Assembly: GCA_009760855.2 (NCBI GenBank)
Contig: WPIO01000068.1
Span: forward strand, 2,006,501 to 2,070,500
Length of the DNA stretch: 64,000 nt
Source: Cristatella mucedo
Lineage: Eukaryota > Bryozoa > Phylactolaemata > Cristatellidae
Reading direction: 5' to 3'
In this document: in pieces, positions 12,235 through 23,964 of the stretch
How the letters are laid out: each line of letters opens with the position of its first letter
Numbering within the stretch: position 1 is the stretch's first letter
Notes under the pieces: generated by a model
The model's database searches: none
Told to the model about the DNA's origin: nothing
The model's input: the letters and a program-made list of their open reading frames with translations, nothing else
Program-made: the position numbers and the translations under genes

Positions 12235-14020
12235 AGTGAAACCCAGCAAGAAAGTTCGCTCCTTGTGTGCCTAATAGTGTTGACACCGTGCATCCTGCCA
12301 CATACAATGTTTGCATGCAGACCCCTTGGTTGTCGCCTGTAAATACGCTACGCTTGTTAGCAGTGAGCATGCAACCTACCATTAACCATTCGATCGTGCT
12401 TGCTGTGCAGTAAATGTGCAGTGTCTTAAAGGAGACAAGTTCTCTGGCTACTTGGAACTTTAACTTTCGTGGCTTCACTCTGTCGCGATTCTGTCAAATA
12501 TCTTCATTAAACAAGTAATCAAAGTGGTTAAACTGATATGGAACGCTTTCGGTTGTCTTAGTCAACCACACCCGTACATCAAACTTAAAATTGAAGAAAT
12601 TCTACTAATGTTGATTTAGGTATTCGAGCGCCCCCACAAATCCTTCAACGTCAAGTACAGATTCGTTGAGAACAGCAACCTCGTTGTTCTTTGCCAAGCT
12701 GTACGCCTTCTCCTAATTGTCGCAAAAATTCCTCTAGTTTCATAAGTCATTGGTTATGTGTCAAAACTGAACGTTTGTTGTTACGCGTACAATAATAATA
12801 ACGTGATATTTTTAAAGTCTAAGACGTTTTGGTAAAAGACATGGGGTAATAGGGGTGTACTGGTGACTATAAAAGGGCTACATTATGTCGAGAGAGCTTT
12901 AATAATGTTAAAACCAAATTTGCTTGTCATTACCAAATTTTCTATGGTCTTGTAACGAAAACATTTGATTATAAATAAGGATTTTTATTTCGTCTAAATT
13001 TACCTCTCGTTGCACAGTCTGGAACCCACTAACCACGATTAACGAAGGACGCATTGTTCAATCTGTCTCTCTCTCTCTCTCGCTCTCTCTCTCGAGCCGC
13101 AATCGTATTTTACCGCCGTATTTACTATCTATGCTACTTTCACTGTCTCCTTGTCAAGAGACATAACTCAGTACCTACAGATTTCCAAATTCACGCCATG
13201 CTCGCTTAGGCTTTACTACGGAAGTCGTGCAAAGTAACCTACAAATTAGAGTTTTCGCTTTTTCGAGTTGCGTACCGCGATACTTAAGAGACTCTGCTGC
13301 CATTTTTTGAGTGTCGCCAGCGTCGAAAATATTCGAGTATCTGACCAGAATTCTTCATAATCCATTACCAAAGCGTTTAAAAAGAGGTTTTATCGGCCCT
13401 CCTAGTTCTAGTAAGGATTGTACTGCTCTCGCCGTTTCGTATGTATTATATAAAGCTAATTCATGCCCCGCGTAATCTGCACAGTGACAGCACTGCCAGT
13501 CCTTTCTCTGTTTCTGTTCTGAATCCATTAGGAAGCTGCTTCGAAAGTCATTAAAGCCTGAAGCATATATTAACGGAACGGTGTGGCACTGACTTTACGT
13601 ACGCAAGCGTATTTCCAAACTATCGAACTTGGATAGACTAAGAAACTGCCTTAAAAAAGTCAACTCGTACCGACTATTGAAGTAATAAAGTTTTGCCGCA
13701 ACAACCTTGATGTATTTCTGAGAAATTCATTAGAAAGAAGCGACGTAAGACAACTTTGTACGATGGGCGAGCCACTGTCGATGCAGCACTGCACCAAACA
13801 TTCTCTCCACCATGGCCGTTTTCGTGGTGGTGGGCCTTAGCTATTTTGTTATTGGCTAGTTCTTGTCGCCCGTATGCAGCTGTACGGGTACCGGCCATGC
13901 TTACCTCACGTGGTCGGAATCGATTTTCCGCGAAGACGAGTACTGCCAGAGGGCACCACTCGTTCACATCCCTGCTGCGTCCCGGAGCGCACGAGTTTCT
14001 GCACTTGACTCACTAACGAA
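12235..14020. repeat. Duplicated block D2, copy 1 (partner 17,270-19,090)
   Basis: About 1.8 kb is repeated in direct orientation at 17,270-19,090, at roughly 85-90 percent identity by eye. It begins with a worn plus-strand family A 3' UTR (12,262-12,465: gtgttgacaccgtgcatcc), then about 1.5 kb without a recognisable gene, a (CT)n tract, and a conserved 3' segment 13,660-14,000 with cgatgggcgagccactg. Both strands show short open frames in both copies (for example minus 13,967-13,674), but their starts and lengths are not conserved. Confidence 0.8.
13063..13095. repeat. (CT)n microsatellite
   Basis: A nearly pure CT run interrupted once by CG. The D2 partner has only a short version at about 18,116-18,128, so the tract length changed after the duplication. 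Confidence 0.9.
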
Positions 14021-14032
14021 GGGGCGGAGCAA

Positions 14033-14900
14033 TGAGCTGGCTACTGGGGCTTGCTCTTTAAATATCCGTACTTATTCACTTCGGTACTGTGCTACTACTG
14101 ATCTTAATGACATATTAAACCTGCGTCTAACAACGGATTGCCTGGTGACACGTACATGTTAATAATAAAAGTTTGACCTAGCTTTCTTCATGTTAATGAA
14201 ATAATTACACTAGATTATTTTAAAAGATCATTCTGTACAGTTACACGAGAGCGTTTAAAGCTATTAAAACTGCTTGTCGCTACAAAAAAAGGTCGCTCTC
14301 CGAAGGCTTCAAACTTACAACCACGTGGCCGACGTCTGGAGAAACAACCAACGTACCTAATGAGCCATCATGGCTTCATAGCACGTGAATGGTTTTATGA
14401 GGTAGATTGAGTTTTCTGAAAATGATCTCTTGAGAACTCAGCTTACTATCTACAGCAATCGGTGTCATGCTGGGAAAACGCAACTTACATGGAATTTCAT
14501 TGACTGTCTGGATGCAAAAACAGTATTTTTCCTAACTCATCATTGAATAACGAAAGAACCAGACAGAGCAAAGAACATTGTCAATGCCCAGCAGAAGCAA
14601 GTCTGATTCCAAATAGAGAGAAGTCGGCTACCTTTGGTGTTTTAATATTTTACTGAAATGCACCTGCGACTCTCTAGGAGCCTCGAGACAAGCTCAAGAG
14701 TGATGCTCAGATATTTCAATAGCAGTGCGACTCATCAGCTGCAGGAGCACCTTAGAGCGCCAATACGTTAGCTAAAAAAGTCCACGTGAATATAGTAGAT
14801 AAGTAGAGTCTTCACCTAAGGAGGCTTTTAACAGCCATACAGCGGGTTTGATTTGATCCATTATCGTAATTTTCAGAGCGTAGAGCTGTAATCTGCAGAT
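14033..14900. repeat. Duplicated block D1, copy 2
   Basis: Partner of 6,287-7,150, directly adjoining the end of D2 copy 1. It contains the same tRNA-like segment and the aggtagattgag block. No coding sequence is recognised. Confidence 0.75.
14300..14375 (-). repeat. tRNA-like SINE head (D1 copy 2)
   Basis: The minus strand keeps TGGCTCATTAGGTA (14367-14354) as A box and AAGTTTGAAGCC (14316-14305) as B box, matching the copy at 6.57-6.64 kb. The two control boxes are better preserved than the sequence between them. Confidence 0.4.
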
Positions 14901-16104
14901 CGGTGCTGCCTGTTCAGCTATGTTTCTCATTAGTCATTTACATATTTACTGCCGTTCTTCAGGAGCTCTGGGAAGCAAACCTTGACCTCAAGACAAGATC
15001 CAAATGCCTCTGCCGGATCCAGTTGAGTGCCTTCACGAAAGCTGACGACACTTCTTGCATATCTTCGACATCAGCCAAGCACGGAAACTGTCAAAAAAGG
15101 CATCTCGAATGTTCGCCAATGCGCCAGGGATATCTGCTACCAGCTGGGGAGCGGCTATCGTGGAGAAGTTTTCTTTAAAAATTTAACCAGCATTCCATAA
15201 TTCACTGGTTGCAGGACTTCAGGCTTGAGCGAGCAATTCAGGCTCCTACAGCCCTGGCCGTTACGTACCTTGGCCGTTGGTTTTCGGCGATCTAAACCAA
15301 GGCATAATTATTCTGCAGCCCGTTATGAAAGTATAACTCCACCCACGGCTGATGTAACGAGCCAACATTTCATTACTGCAATCCTCATGCAATTCGTTTA
15401 CCTTCACACTTCCTCTGTGACTCGCACAGCTTGCAGAGTGAGCACAGAGACAGCAGCCTGTAGCATGCTCAATAATATCCTTCACCTGGCAGTTAAGTCA
15501 AATCGATGTACTCTCAGCATATTTTATTGATGATGAAATGATCTTTTAAGGACATGCTATTATCGACGCGTTGAGAGATTGCAATTCCATTAGGTCATTT
15601 GGGGCTTTGCATTTATCACACAATTTCCAGTCCCACCGGTTGTTGAGATAGCCATTCAATATGCTAAAATATACATTTCTTCGTTGTACCTGTGAGACCA
15701 CAACATTCAATAGTGGTCAAACTAGCTTAGGGGTATAAGTGGTCAGAGAATCCACTTTACAGTGAAAAACACAAAGTCTCATATCCGACTTTAAATTGTG
15801 CTCGGTTCTTCCTATAATGCCGGAACGATAAGTACAGAAATTAAAACGAGCGAGGATTTATTATGAGACACTTTCCATATTTTCTGGTTGCTGTGAAAGC
15901 AATACCTTGAACACGGCTTCGTGTTGCACTGAGAAATTATGCAGAAATCTTTCTAAATAGAATCGGTCGTTATCATACATCGATTAAAGAGCCCGAATTA
16001 GATCCAGCCGCTGCGAGAAAACAGTTTTCTATCTTTAACCTCACAGAAACGCCTGAAGTCTCATAAGCATTAAGTCTCAAGTCTCGTAGTCCGTTGGCCA
16101 CCGA
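14901..16104. other. Mostly unassigned; faint RT-domain echo
   Basis: Positions 15,060-15,330 resemble 7,810-8,050 and 19,095-19,160 (attcactggttgcagg, ggctcctacag), which are the entry to the divergent family A C-terminal domain, but no domain motif survives. A plus-strand frame at 14,903-15,178 has no recognisable product. Nothing is recognised in 15,540-16,104. Confidence 0.35.
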
Positions 16105-16235
16105 ATGTGTACCAACAGCAGCATAGGCTGTGAATGGGCTATACAATACCCGTGTGTAGAACCCACATAGTCTGTGTGGCTTTGTGTAGATACAGAGGAG
16201 ATACATCAAATTCCAAAAGACTATTGATTCAACGC
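16105..16235 (+). mobile_element. Family B 3' tail fragment
   Basis: The words gctatacaatacccgtgtgtag, aacccacatagtctgtgtgg and ctttgtgtagatacagaggagata correspond to the conserved end of family B (see 55,460-55,560). No RT is attached in this orientation. Confidence 0.5.
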
Positions 16236-16429
16236 GTTTGGACCGAGACATCTGAGCGACTAGTCACAAATGTTTTGTCTATTTAAAAGAAATCTCGGTT
16301 TTACGTTGAAGATAGTGAGTGGTGCACTCGTCCGTTGAATCGTCGCGATCGGATGGACTGGCCTGATTGAGAAAACGGCCGCTTAGCATATATTCAATCA
16401 TGAATTTCGCCCAGTCAGCTTTTACTTGA

Positions 16430-16645
16430 AGAATGTAAAATCGAGCTCGTAATCATCGGAAGTTCTAAGTATAGGGATAGCGTATATGAGTTAGCACTTT
16501 TAGTTAGGTAAATCTGTCACGTGAGCTCCATGATACCTTAAAAGCTAGGTGTTCTTTTCGATAGCTGTATGGAGTTTAGGAGCTTCTTTAGAAACGCTGT
16601 ATACATATCATATTGCTGAGCTAAATGCCACACTGAGATTTGGGA
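16430..16645 (+). pseudogene. Family B-like post-RT fragment
   Basis: A short decayed stretch encodes ELVIIGSS and then LGVLFDSCMEFRSFFRNA, the block that follows the RT core in CR1/L2-type proteins (compare KLVVIFDSCLNFKASFRR at 49.2 kb). It contains stops. Family assignment is tentative. Confidence 0.45.
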
Positions 16646-16889
16646 CTATTTGCCTCACTGGGCAGCTTAACATCTCAACGGCTCACTAATTATGTCTAAG
16701 ATGAGATACTGTAAACTGGTTAGGTATTTTCAACTGTGATTCTTCACGCCTTGGCCGCTGAAGAAACGAGTGACGGATTGATTACACCAAGCAACCAAAA
16801 CATGTAGCAATACAAGTTTGTTTCTGCTGAGGACAATGTGATTGCTCATGATCCATCAAAGTATTAAGTGCCAAGTTTACACTCAGAAG

Positions 16890-17150
16890 TACCAGGCAAG
16901 CCATGGCTTAAATGTGTCTGTCGTGAGCGTTGGAGTCGCCGTGTCACACTGATTGTAGCTGACCTGCACGAAGTCCCAGTCAAGCAGCTCTCGACTGCAA
17001 TGTTTTGTCAGTCATTTTCAGGTTCCTTCAGTCTTTGGTTCAAGGCAAACTATAAGACGTCTACCCCTGTCTATGCATCGTATAATCTACTTTCCGAATC
17101 TTATCGTTAACTTATACCTCTTACCAGCCTCTAATCCATCGGGGTCCGCA
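16890..17150 (+). pseudogene. Divergent family A C-terminal domain fragment
   Basis: The plus strand reads CVCRERWSRRVTLIVADLHEVPVKQ, a worn form of [25 protein letters not shown], followed by a decayed continuation (FCQSFSGSFSLWF). The flanks carry no other element sequence. It is an old fragment. Confidence 0.6.
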
Positions 17151-17269
17151 GGTTCTGTTCACAGTTTTTCATGTTTTACGATCCTAAAACATTGGCATCC
17201 CATGAAACTGGCGTCACAAAATGCCCAGGCTTGAGAAAAGTTAAAAATACGCTAGAAATGCTTTCGTTT

Positions 17270-19090
17270 CCGAAGATTTAGTGTGTTCACGTGATCAGCT
17301 CTTTGTGTGCTTAAGAGTGCTGACACTGTGCATCCTGCCACATACAATTTTTGCATGCTGACACCTTGCTTGTCACCTGTAAATACGTTACGCTTGTTAA
17401 CAGTGAGCATGCAACCTACCACTAACCATTCGATCGTGCTTGCTGTGCAGTAAATGTGCATTGTCTTAAAGCAGAAAATTTTTCTGGCTACTTGGAACTT
17501 TAACTTTCGCGGCTTCACTCTGTCGCGATTCTGTCAAATATCTTCATTAAAAAGTTAATCGAGGTGGTTAAAATGATGCGGCACGCACTCGGTCGTTTTA
17601 GTCAACTGCACCCCTGCATCAAACTTAAAAAAAAGAAATTATTGTAATGTTGATTTATGTTTTCCAGACCCCCGACAAATTCTTCAACGTCAGGTGCAGA
17701 TTCATTGAGAACTGCAACCTTGGCTTTCTTTGCCAAGCAGTACGCCTCCTCCTCATCGTCGCAAAAATTTTGCTAGTTTCATAAGTCATTGGTTACATGT
17801 AAAAACTGAACGTTTGTAACTAAGCGTATAATAATAAGAATATGCTAATTTTAAAGTCTCCAACGTCTTTTTGTTCTTTACTCTGTGTAATATATGGGGT
17901 AATAGGGGTGTACTGGTAACTAAAATGCTGCTATAGAATGTCGAGAGAGCTTTATTAATGTGCAAACCAAATTAGCTTATCATAAACAGGTGTTCTATGG
18001 TCTTGTAACGAAAACACTTGATTATATTTAAGGAATTGTGTTTCGCCTAAATTTACTTTTTGAGGTAGAGTCTGGAACCCACTAACCGCGATGAACGAAG
18101 GACGCATTTTTCATGCTCTCTCTCTCTCGAGCCGCCCACTTTTCTCGCCGCCGTATTTACTATCTATGCTACTTTCACTGTATCCTTCTCAAAAGAGATA
18201 AGTCGGATACCTAAAGATTTCCAAATTCACGCCATGCTCGCTTGGACTTTGCTACGGAAATCGTGCAATGTAAACTTCAAATTAGCGTTTTCGCTTTTTC
18301 GAGTTTCGTACTGCGATACTTAAGAGACTCTGCTGCCATTGCTTGAGTGTCGCCAGCGTCGATAATATTCGAGTATGTGACAAGATTTCTACATAATTCA
18401 TTTAAAAAGCATTTAAAAAGAGGTTTGATCGTCCCTCCTAGTTCTGATAAGGATTGTATCGCCCTCGTCGGTTTGCATGTATTCTATAAAGCTAATACAT
18501 GCTCAGCGTAATCTGCACAGTGACAGCACTGCCAGTCCTATCTCCTACTGAGTTTTCAATCAATGAAGACGCTGTTTCGAGAGTCAATGAAGCCTGAATT
18601 GTCATAAACAGAATATTCTATAACATAGTAATATAATAGTAATATTATTTTTGCAATACTTACGGAATGGTGTGGCACTGACTTTACACACGCGAGCGTA
18701 TTTCCAACTATCGACATTTGATAGACTAAGAACCTGCCTTAAAAATGTCAACTCGTACCGACTATTGAAGTAATAAAGTTTTGCCGCAACAACCTTGATG
18801 CATTTCTGAGAAACTCATTAGAAAGAAGCGACTAAAGACAACTTTGTACGATGGGCGAGCCACTGCCGATGCAGCACTGCACCACAGGTTCTCTCCGCCA
18901 TGGCCGTTCTCGTGGTGGTGGGCCTTAGCTATTTTATTATTGGCTAGTTCTTGTCGCCCGTATGCAGCTGTACGGGTACCGGCCACGCTTACGTCACGTG
19001 GTCGGAATTGATTTTTCGGGAAGATGAGTACTGCCAGAGGGCACCACTATTTCACAACTCTGCTGCGTCCCGGAGCCTACGAGTTTCTGC
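17270..19090. repeat. Duplicated block D2, copy 2
   Basis: Direct repeat of 12,235-14,020. It starts with a worn family A 3' UTR (17,301-17,500) and ends with the cgatgggcgagccactgcc segment. Around 18,600-18,660 it has an AT-rich insertion (repeated taata words) absent from copy 1. Its right edge continues into a divergent family A domain at 19,095, unlike copy 1, which continues into D1. Confidence 0.8.
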
Positions 19091-19094
19091 ACTT

Positions 19095-19578
19095 GAATCA
19101 TTCTATAATTCACTGGTTGCCGGTCTTAAGGTTTGAGCAATTTAGGCTCCTACAGCTAGTGCAAAACTTTGCAGCCAGGGATGTCCAGCGTGAGCGCTGC
19201 CGTTGCCACAGTACACCAATTCTCACCGATGTGCACTGGCTCCAAATCACAAACCTCATCTATTTCAAGGTTTTGACACTTACGTTTATGTTCCTTCATT
19301 CTTCGGCTTAAACCTTCGGATCAGAACTACTACCCAATCAAGCTGAACGTAGCAGCACCAGCTTTTCTGGCTCAAATCGTTTATCTGTGCCTCAAACCAA
19401 CCACAAATTCTTTGGAGACCCTGCCTTCATTTCGCAGGCTCCCAAAGCCAGGAAGTTACTCCCGACTTACTTTACGACGTCCTCCAACGCGAGCACACTT
19501 AAAAAGCGTGACACCCACCTGCTCTTAAATGCATGTTCGCTGTCCTTTGAATTGTTTTTGTGGGTATATGGAAGCTGA
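19095..19578 (+). pseudogene. Divergent family A C-terminal domain fragment
   Basis: The plus strand shows FRLLQLVQNFAARDVQRERCRC, TPILTDVHWLQITNLIYFKVLTLTF and, after a stop, VPQTNHKFFGDPAFISQAPKARKLLPTYFTTSSN. Order and spacing match the family A domain; the sequence is closest to the 7.9-8.4 kb fragment. Stops and a frame change make it non-functional. Confidence 0.7.
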
Positions 19579-19754
19579 TAGTGTGCATGTTACTATGCTG
19601 ACAAAATGTCAGGCCAATCTTGCATAAATACAAGTGCCTGAAAACGGATTTGAATCTCTTAGGGCTCTATACACAGATTTTTATAGCTAGCATACAATTT
19701 ATCCGTTAACTCGCGTTTTTTACGGCCTAGTCGAATTAAGAGTAGCCAAAGGTC

Positions 19755-19958
19755 GACATGTAAGGCAAAGGTGGCGAGGCCGAGCCAGCTACTCTACAAA
19801 GCGTCCGGCCAATAGGGCTGGGCCCAGCTGTTTCACGTGACATATGTGCTGCCGAGGTCCACCGATGACCTCCTATCGGGTACCTCCGCAAAAGTTGGGT
19901 GCCCTAGGTGAGAACCGAACTCACAAAGTTTGCATCACTTACTGTATATAAGTACGAT
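19755..19958. repeat. Left half of interrupted duplicated block
   Basis: Matches 8,395-8,600. The right half resumes at 21,305 after a family A insertion. A symmetrical ggtgag-aaccgaa-ctcac hairpin at about 19,908-19,924 looks like a tRNA T-arm on the minus strand, but no A box is placed correctly, so I do not call a SINE. Confidence 0.65.
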
Positions 19959-19959
19959 T

Positions 19960-21303
19960 TACTACACTTCAAACCTTGCTACTGAGTTTCAGTCTGGATT
20001 TAGAGCTAATCACTCTGCAAAGACAGTATTGCTTAGAGTGTACAACGACCTACTTATAAATTAAGACATAGGTAGAGCGTCCTGCTTGTTTTTCTTGATC
20101 TCTCGGCAGCTTTTGATACCATCGATCACAAAATTCTTTTGGAGCGCCTCTCATCTCGCCTGGGCATCACTGGCACTGTTCCGCAATGGTTCAAGTCCTA
20201 TCTCAGTGGGAGACTCCAGAGCATCGACGTGAATGGACAAAGATCATCTGAGGTACCTCTGAAATATGGCGTACCTCAGGGCTCCGTGCTAGGTCCGGTT
20301 CTTTTCACGGTTTATACTGTCCCTCTTGCTGATGTGATCGCCAAGCACAATCTAGGCTTTCACTTCTATGCATATGACACTCAATTGTACCTTTGCTTTG
20401 ATACCTCCCAGCCTTCGAGCACCTCGAAGTCTCTCAATTTCGTTGCAGCATGTATAGATGACATCCAAAAATATATGGCAGCAAATTATCCTAAACTGAA
20501 CGATGATAAAACTAACTTTCTAGTTATGGGCATACCCAGTGTGATTTGGAAACTGAAAAGGCTGACCCTCAAAATCTGCTCTGCCAGCATGCATTTGTGA
20601 TATCCCGTCTTGACTTCAGTAACTCACTTCTTGCTGGCCTACCGGCATGTGCAATCAGACGATTAAAGCTGGTGCAAAACTCTGCAGTTAGGCTTTTTTG
20701 TCGTGAGCGTGGCACTTGCCTCATTACACCACTTCTCGCAGACCTGCACTGGCTCCAAGTCAAGCAGAGAATCAACTTAAAGGTTTTGTCGCTAACTTTT
20801 AGGTTATTTCATTATTTGGCTCCAGCCTATCAGTCAGATCTACTCCCCCACCAGGCCAAGCATCGTACCACCTACTTTTCGGAATCCAAAAGTTTACCAA
20901 AAACCTCGAACAAACATCAAATCCTATAGAGACCATTTGGTTTAGTGCATTTAGTTCGTATGCTCCCAAAGCCTGGAACTCCCTCCCGACTTGGGTCAAA
21001 ACGTCCACTTACTTGACCACATTTCAAAAGAACTTAAAACACACCTATTTAGGACAGCATTTGATGGGTCTCTGTGATTCGTCCTTCGTGTGCTTATGCC
21101 TGCCGACACTGTGCATGCTGCCACTAACCACATTAGCATGCTGACAGTGTGCATGTCACCGCTAACTATGTTATTCATGTTGTTTATCAATCGTGATATT
21201 ACCCTCCATTCAATCGCGTTTCCCTTTGCTGCGAATGTAAAGCGCCTAGAAACAGATCGAGTTCTGTGCGTGGGCTTTATCAAGTGCATTATTTTTATTA
21301 TTA
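19960..21303 (+). mobile_element. Family A copy, 5' truncated, inserted in duplicated block
   Basis: It begins in the RT (gtttcagtctggatttagagc), runs through the RT core, C-terminal domain (20,590-20,930) and 3' UTR (from about 21,077), and ends with the hairpin and a tail (attatttttattatta) near 21,303. The catalytic box is YAYD. About 170 bp between the RT core and the C-terminal domain are deleted at about 20,590. Flanks match the uninterrupted locus at 8,395-8,830. Confidence 0.85.
20139..20930 (+). pseudogene. RT core and C-terminal domain of the 20-kb family A copy
   Basis: Frame one (20,139-20,600) reads RLGITGTVPQWFKSYLSGRL, SSEVPLKYGVPQGSVLGP, FTVYTVPLADVIAKHN, then FHFYAYDTQLYLCF, where the first catalytic Asp of YADD is Tyr. 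It continues to KLNDDKTNFLVMG. An internal deletion joins the text directly to HAFVISRLDFSNSLLAGL in another frame, which runs to 20,929. Both changes would abolish a working RT. Confidence 0.85.
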
Positions 21304-21304
21304 G

Positions 21305-21535
21305 GCCATTGCTCCACAAAGGTTCAATAGTCAGTCTACTTTCGTGTATAGTTACCTACTTTGAATGTCACTGTAGTGAGTTAGTTCATTCCGCCAGTAA
21401 ACATGGATAGCTGATGTCACGCATATATTGCACTTTTGGCGATCATAATAGTATCTTGCTATTAAGATGGTACAGCTGTGATGGGTGCCACCAGTTGCAA
21501 ACTCCCGGGGGAGATAATTTAATAGTTAACAAAGG
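21305..21535. repeat. Right half of interrupted duplicated block
   Basis: Matches 8,600-8,830: ctccacaaagg, gctgatgtcacgc, gctgtgatgggtgcc. No gene. Confidence 0.65.
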
Positions 21536-21559
21536 TAAGAGGGGAGAGAGAGATCAAGA

Positions 21560-23940
21560 GAGTTTAATCGTCATTCAAGTTTAGGAAGTTTTCGGATATC
21601 CAGGATCGAATATCAGCTGGGCAGGCGTGCAGTTTCTCTGTTGCTGCAACAGATGCTGACGCTTGGAATGATAAATACAACAGAATATCGTAAGCATGGA
21701 AGTGATATCCTATTCCAAGGGCCTTAATCACTTCTCCCGGAGGTTGTGTAGACATGGAGAAGAAGCAATAGACCGAGTACGGACCGTTGGTGGAATATAC
21801 ATGTGCCCCGTCTCGTGTGAGAGACCCGACCCCCACACGACACGGATTGAACATGATTAATCAAGTATGATTTATACCACGCCAAGGCTTCGTCTGCCAG
21901 ACCAATCTGTGTTCTCAATCGTTCAACCGGAACAATGTGATCAATGGTGTCGAAGGCAGCAGACTGATCTAGCAGGGCTAGGACAGTGACATTCCCGTCG
22001 TCGTTGCCTCGTAGAATGTCATTGTTAACACGGAGGAGAGCAGTTTCAGTGGAGTGCTGCCTCTTTAACCCTGATTAAAATATTTCGGACCCTAACAATT
22101 TTTTCAATATGTTCAACCAGCTGCTTAGCAAAAGTTTTTCAAGAATCTTTGACAAGAAAGGAACAATGAAAATTGGGCGATATTTTACAAGAACCTCTGT
22201 GTGTAATGCAGGCTTTTTAAGTAAGGGTCCAACGATTGCCGATTTCAGGGACTTGGTTACGACCGTATTCTCAGAGAAGCATGAAAATCTTGGTTTCCTG
22301 CCTGAGCTAAGTTGGTCTGCTAGTGGAGTACACAGAGATGACGGTATAGGTTTTTCAGGAGACGAGCCCTTGTTGCTAGACCCTATTAAGGTAGCCACAT
22401 GGCATGCAGTAACCTCGGAGAACCTTTTAAAGAAGGTCACCGGTTGTGGAACTGCCATCGTTTTTATCGAAGGGGGCTTCAAAGAGGTACGAATGTGCAC
22501 AATTCTTTTAGCAAAGAAGGATAAACCTTGTCGGCTGTGCCCATAATATCTGGGGAGTCAGACCTCTCAGCATTGGCCAGAAATCGGTAAACTGTCTTCA
22601 ATAAATCTGTTTCGGGTCCGATTGGAAGGAATTCAGCTTTCGGATGAAAAAAGAAGCCCTGGCTTTTTTAAGCTTTCGGGTGTTAACTTGAGGGAAGTCT
22701 TAGAATAGGACTAGATCTGCATCAGATACTGATTTCTTGAAACGACGTTGAAGCCTGCGCTTAACGATGTGCATCTTTAGGAGTTTTTTTGTTAATTGAA
22801 AGCAAGCTCTATGACTTTGAACACGGATATAATGAACCGGAGCATGCTTGTCAAGAGCACTCTTGAGTGTCATGTTCATTGCATCAGTGAGGGTATCAAC
22901 GGGAGCGTTTGAGTCAGAATGCAAATCAAGAAGACCTGCATCACATGCAGATGTCAAAAGCTCGTCTATGTCAACGCTTTGTAAGTTACGTCGTTTGACT
23001 AGTTCGAAATTACCCTGTACATACAAGGAAGCAGGAGCAGTAAACGAGACCAAACGATGATCTGAGAGGGTCAATGTGCACACCACAAGATTGGTGGGAA
23101 GGACATCATTAGTGATCATGAGATCTAGCATATGGCCACCGACCTCCGTGTACCATGACCGTAATTCCAGCTCACGAGCATGTGGATTTGGGAGCTCCAC
23201 CAATTGTTACGTAAGACGTTGGAACTGGAGAGCAAAGGACAGTGTTTTTTGGCGAAAGGACTGCGATTCAGAAGCCTTCACAACCAGACTGCAACCATAG
23301 CAATCCGACTAAAGCCCTCCTACAATTTCACCAGGACCTCGACTTGTTTCTGAAGGGAGACACATTAAAAAGCTTCATTGACATAGGCTGTTTGATTAGC
23401 TAAGTTACCAATCGCACAAATCGAGAATCGTTCGTCACTCAGCACACTTATTGATAGTCCACCCTAGTACAGCAGCAGCCTCAATCTTAGCCTTCTCAGG
23501 TCTTCTTAAGTGTATTCAGTTGGAAAGCAACGTTATCGGCCAGACGGCTTTAAATGGAGAGCACCCTATCTCTAACCTTTAATTGCAGGGAGCCTGCCAT
23601 TCGATTGATCAGAGTAAATCCAGTTAGTAGTTCTATAGCATCTTAGCTACACTGTTTGCAGCTCTCAATGCCTTCTCATAGTGTATAAACCTTATGCACC
23701 TAGATAGCTATTTATCAAGTTTCGCTGCGAAAAATGCAACGATACGAACCGTAGCACATGCACGTGTGGTGCAGGGGATCGCATCAATAGAGAGTTAAGT
23801 GCACCTAGAGTTTGCAGCATCACGGGAAAGAATTTGCTGAAGTGAGTACCCCAGTAGCACATCCATAAAAAGGTACGCAAGACACAAAGTGCCCAAGTAA
23901 TATAGAACATGTTGATTAGGTTTTATTAAATGTTATATTG
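21560..23940 (-). mobile_element. Family B non-LTR retrotransposon, degraded
   Basis: On the minus strand the order is: a 5' region at 23,910-23,690 (also found at 47.1 and 52.2 kb); decayed 5' coding sequence; the end of the endonuclease (23,203-22,700); a linker; RT N-terminus (22,500-22,075: SLKSAIVGPLLKKPALHTEV, PFLSKILEKLL); RT core (21,918-21,564) with the catalytic box changed to HAYD; and KLHACPADIRSWISENFLNLNDD. The C-terminal domain and tail are missing. Frames change several times. Confidence 0.8.
22700..23203 (-). pseudogene. Family B endonuclease C-terminus and linker
   Basis: This frame of 167 codons shows HMLDLMITND, then TLSDHRLVSF, the last conserved blocks (Asp and Ser-Asp-His) of APE-type endonucleases. 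These are followed by a linker with DIDELLTSACDAGLLDLHSD, NMTLKSALDKHAPVHYIRV and LQRRFKKSVSDADL. The catalytic N-terminal half is not in this frame. Closely related text is present in frame at 46.0-46.2 kb. Confidence 0.75.
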
Positions 23941-23964
23941 AGCGAATGGAGTAATATTAAGCAT

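Noticed and set aside
12206-12478. Minus-strand frames at 12,478 and 17,518 with shared sequence
   Set aside because: They start at GTG, run across a worn plus-strand family A 3' UTR, and their similarity is explained by the D2 duplication.
13674-13967. Minus-strand frames shared by 13.7-14.0 and 18.76-18.99 kb (GTRTAAYGRQELANN text) as a conserved gene
   Set aside because: Conservation equals that of the whole D2 block; lengths differ, and the plus strand is open in the same place. No domain or splice signal supports coding.
19900-19935. T-arm-like hairpin as a tRNA or SINE
   Set aside because: The stem and seven-base loop look right, but no A box or anticodon arm is placed correctly and the partner at 8.55 kb lacks it.
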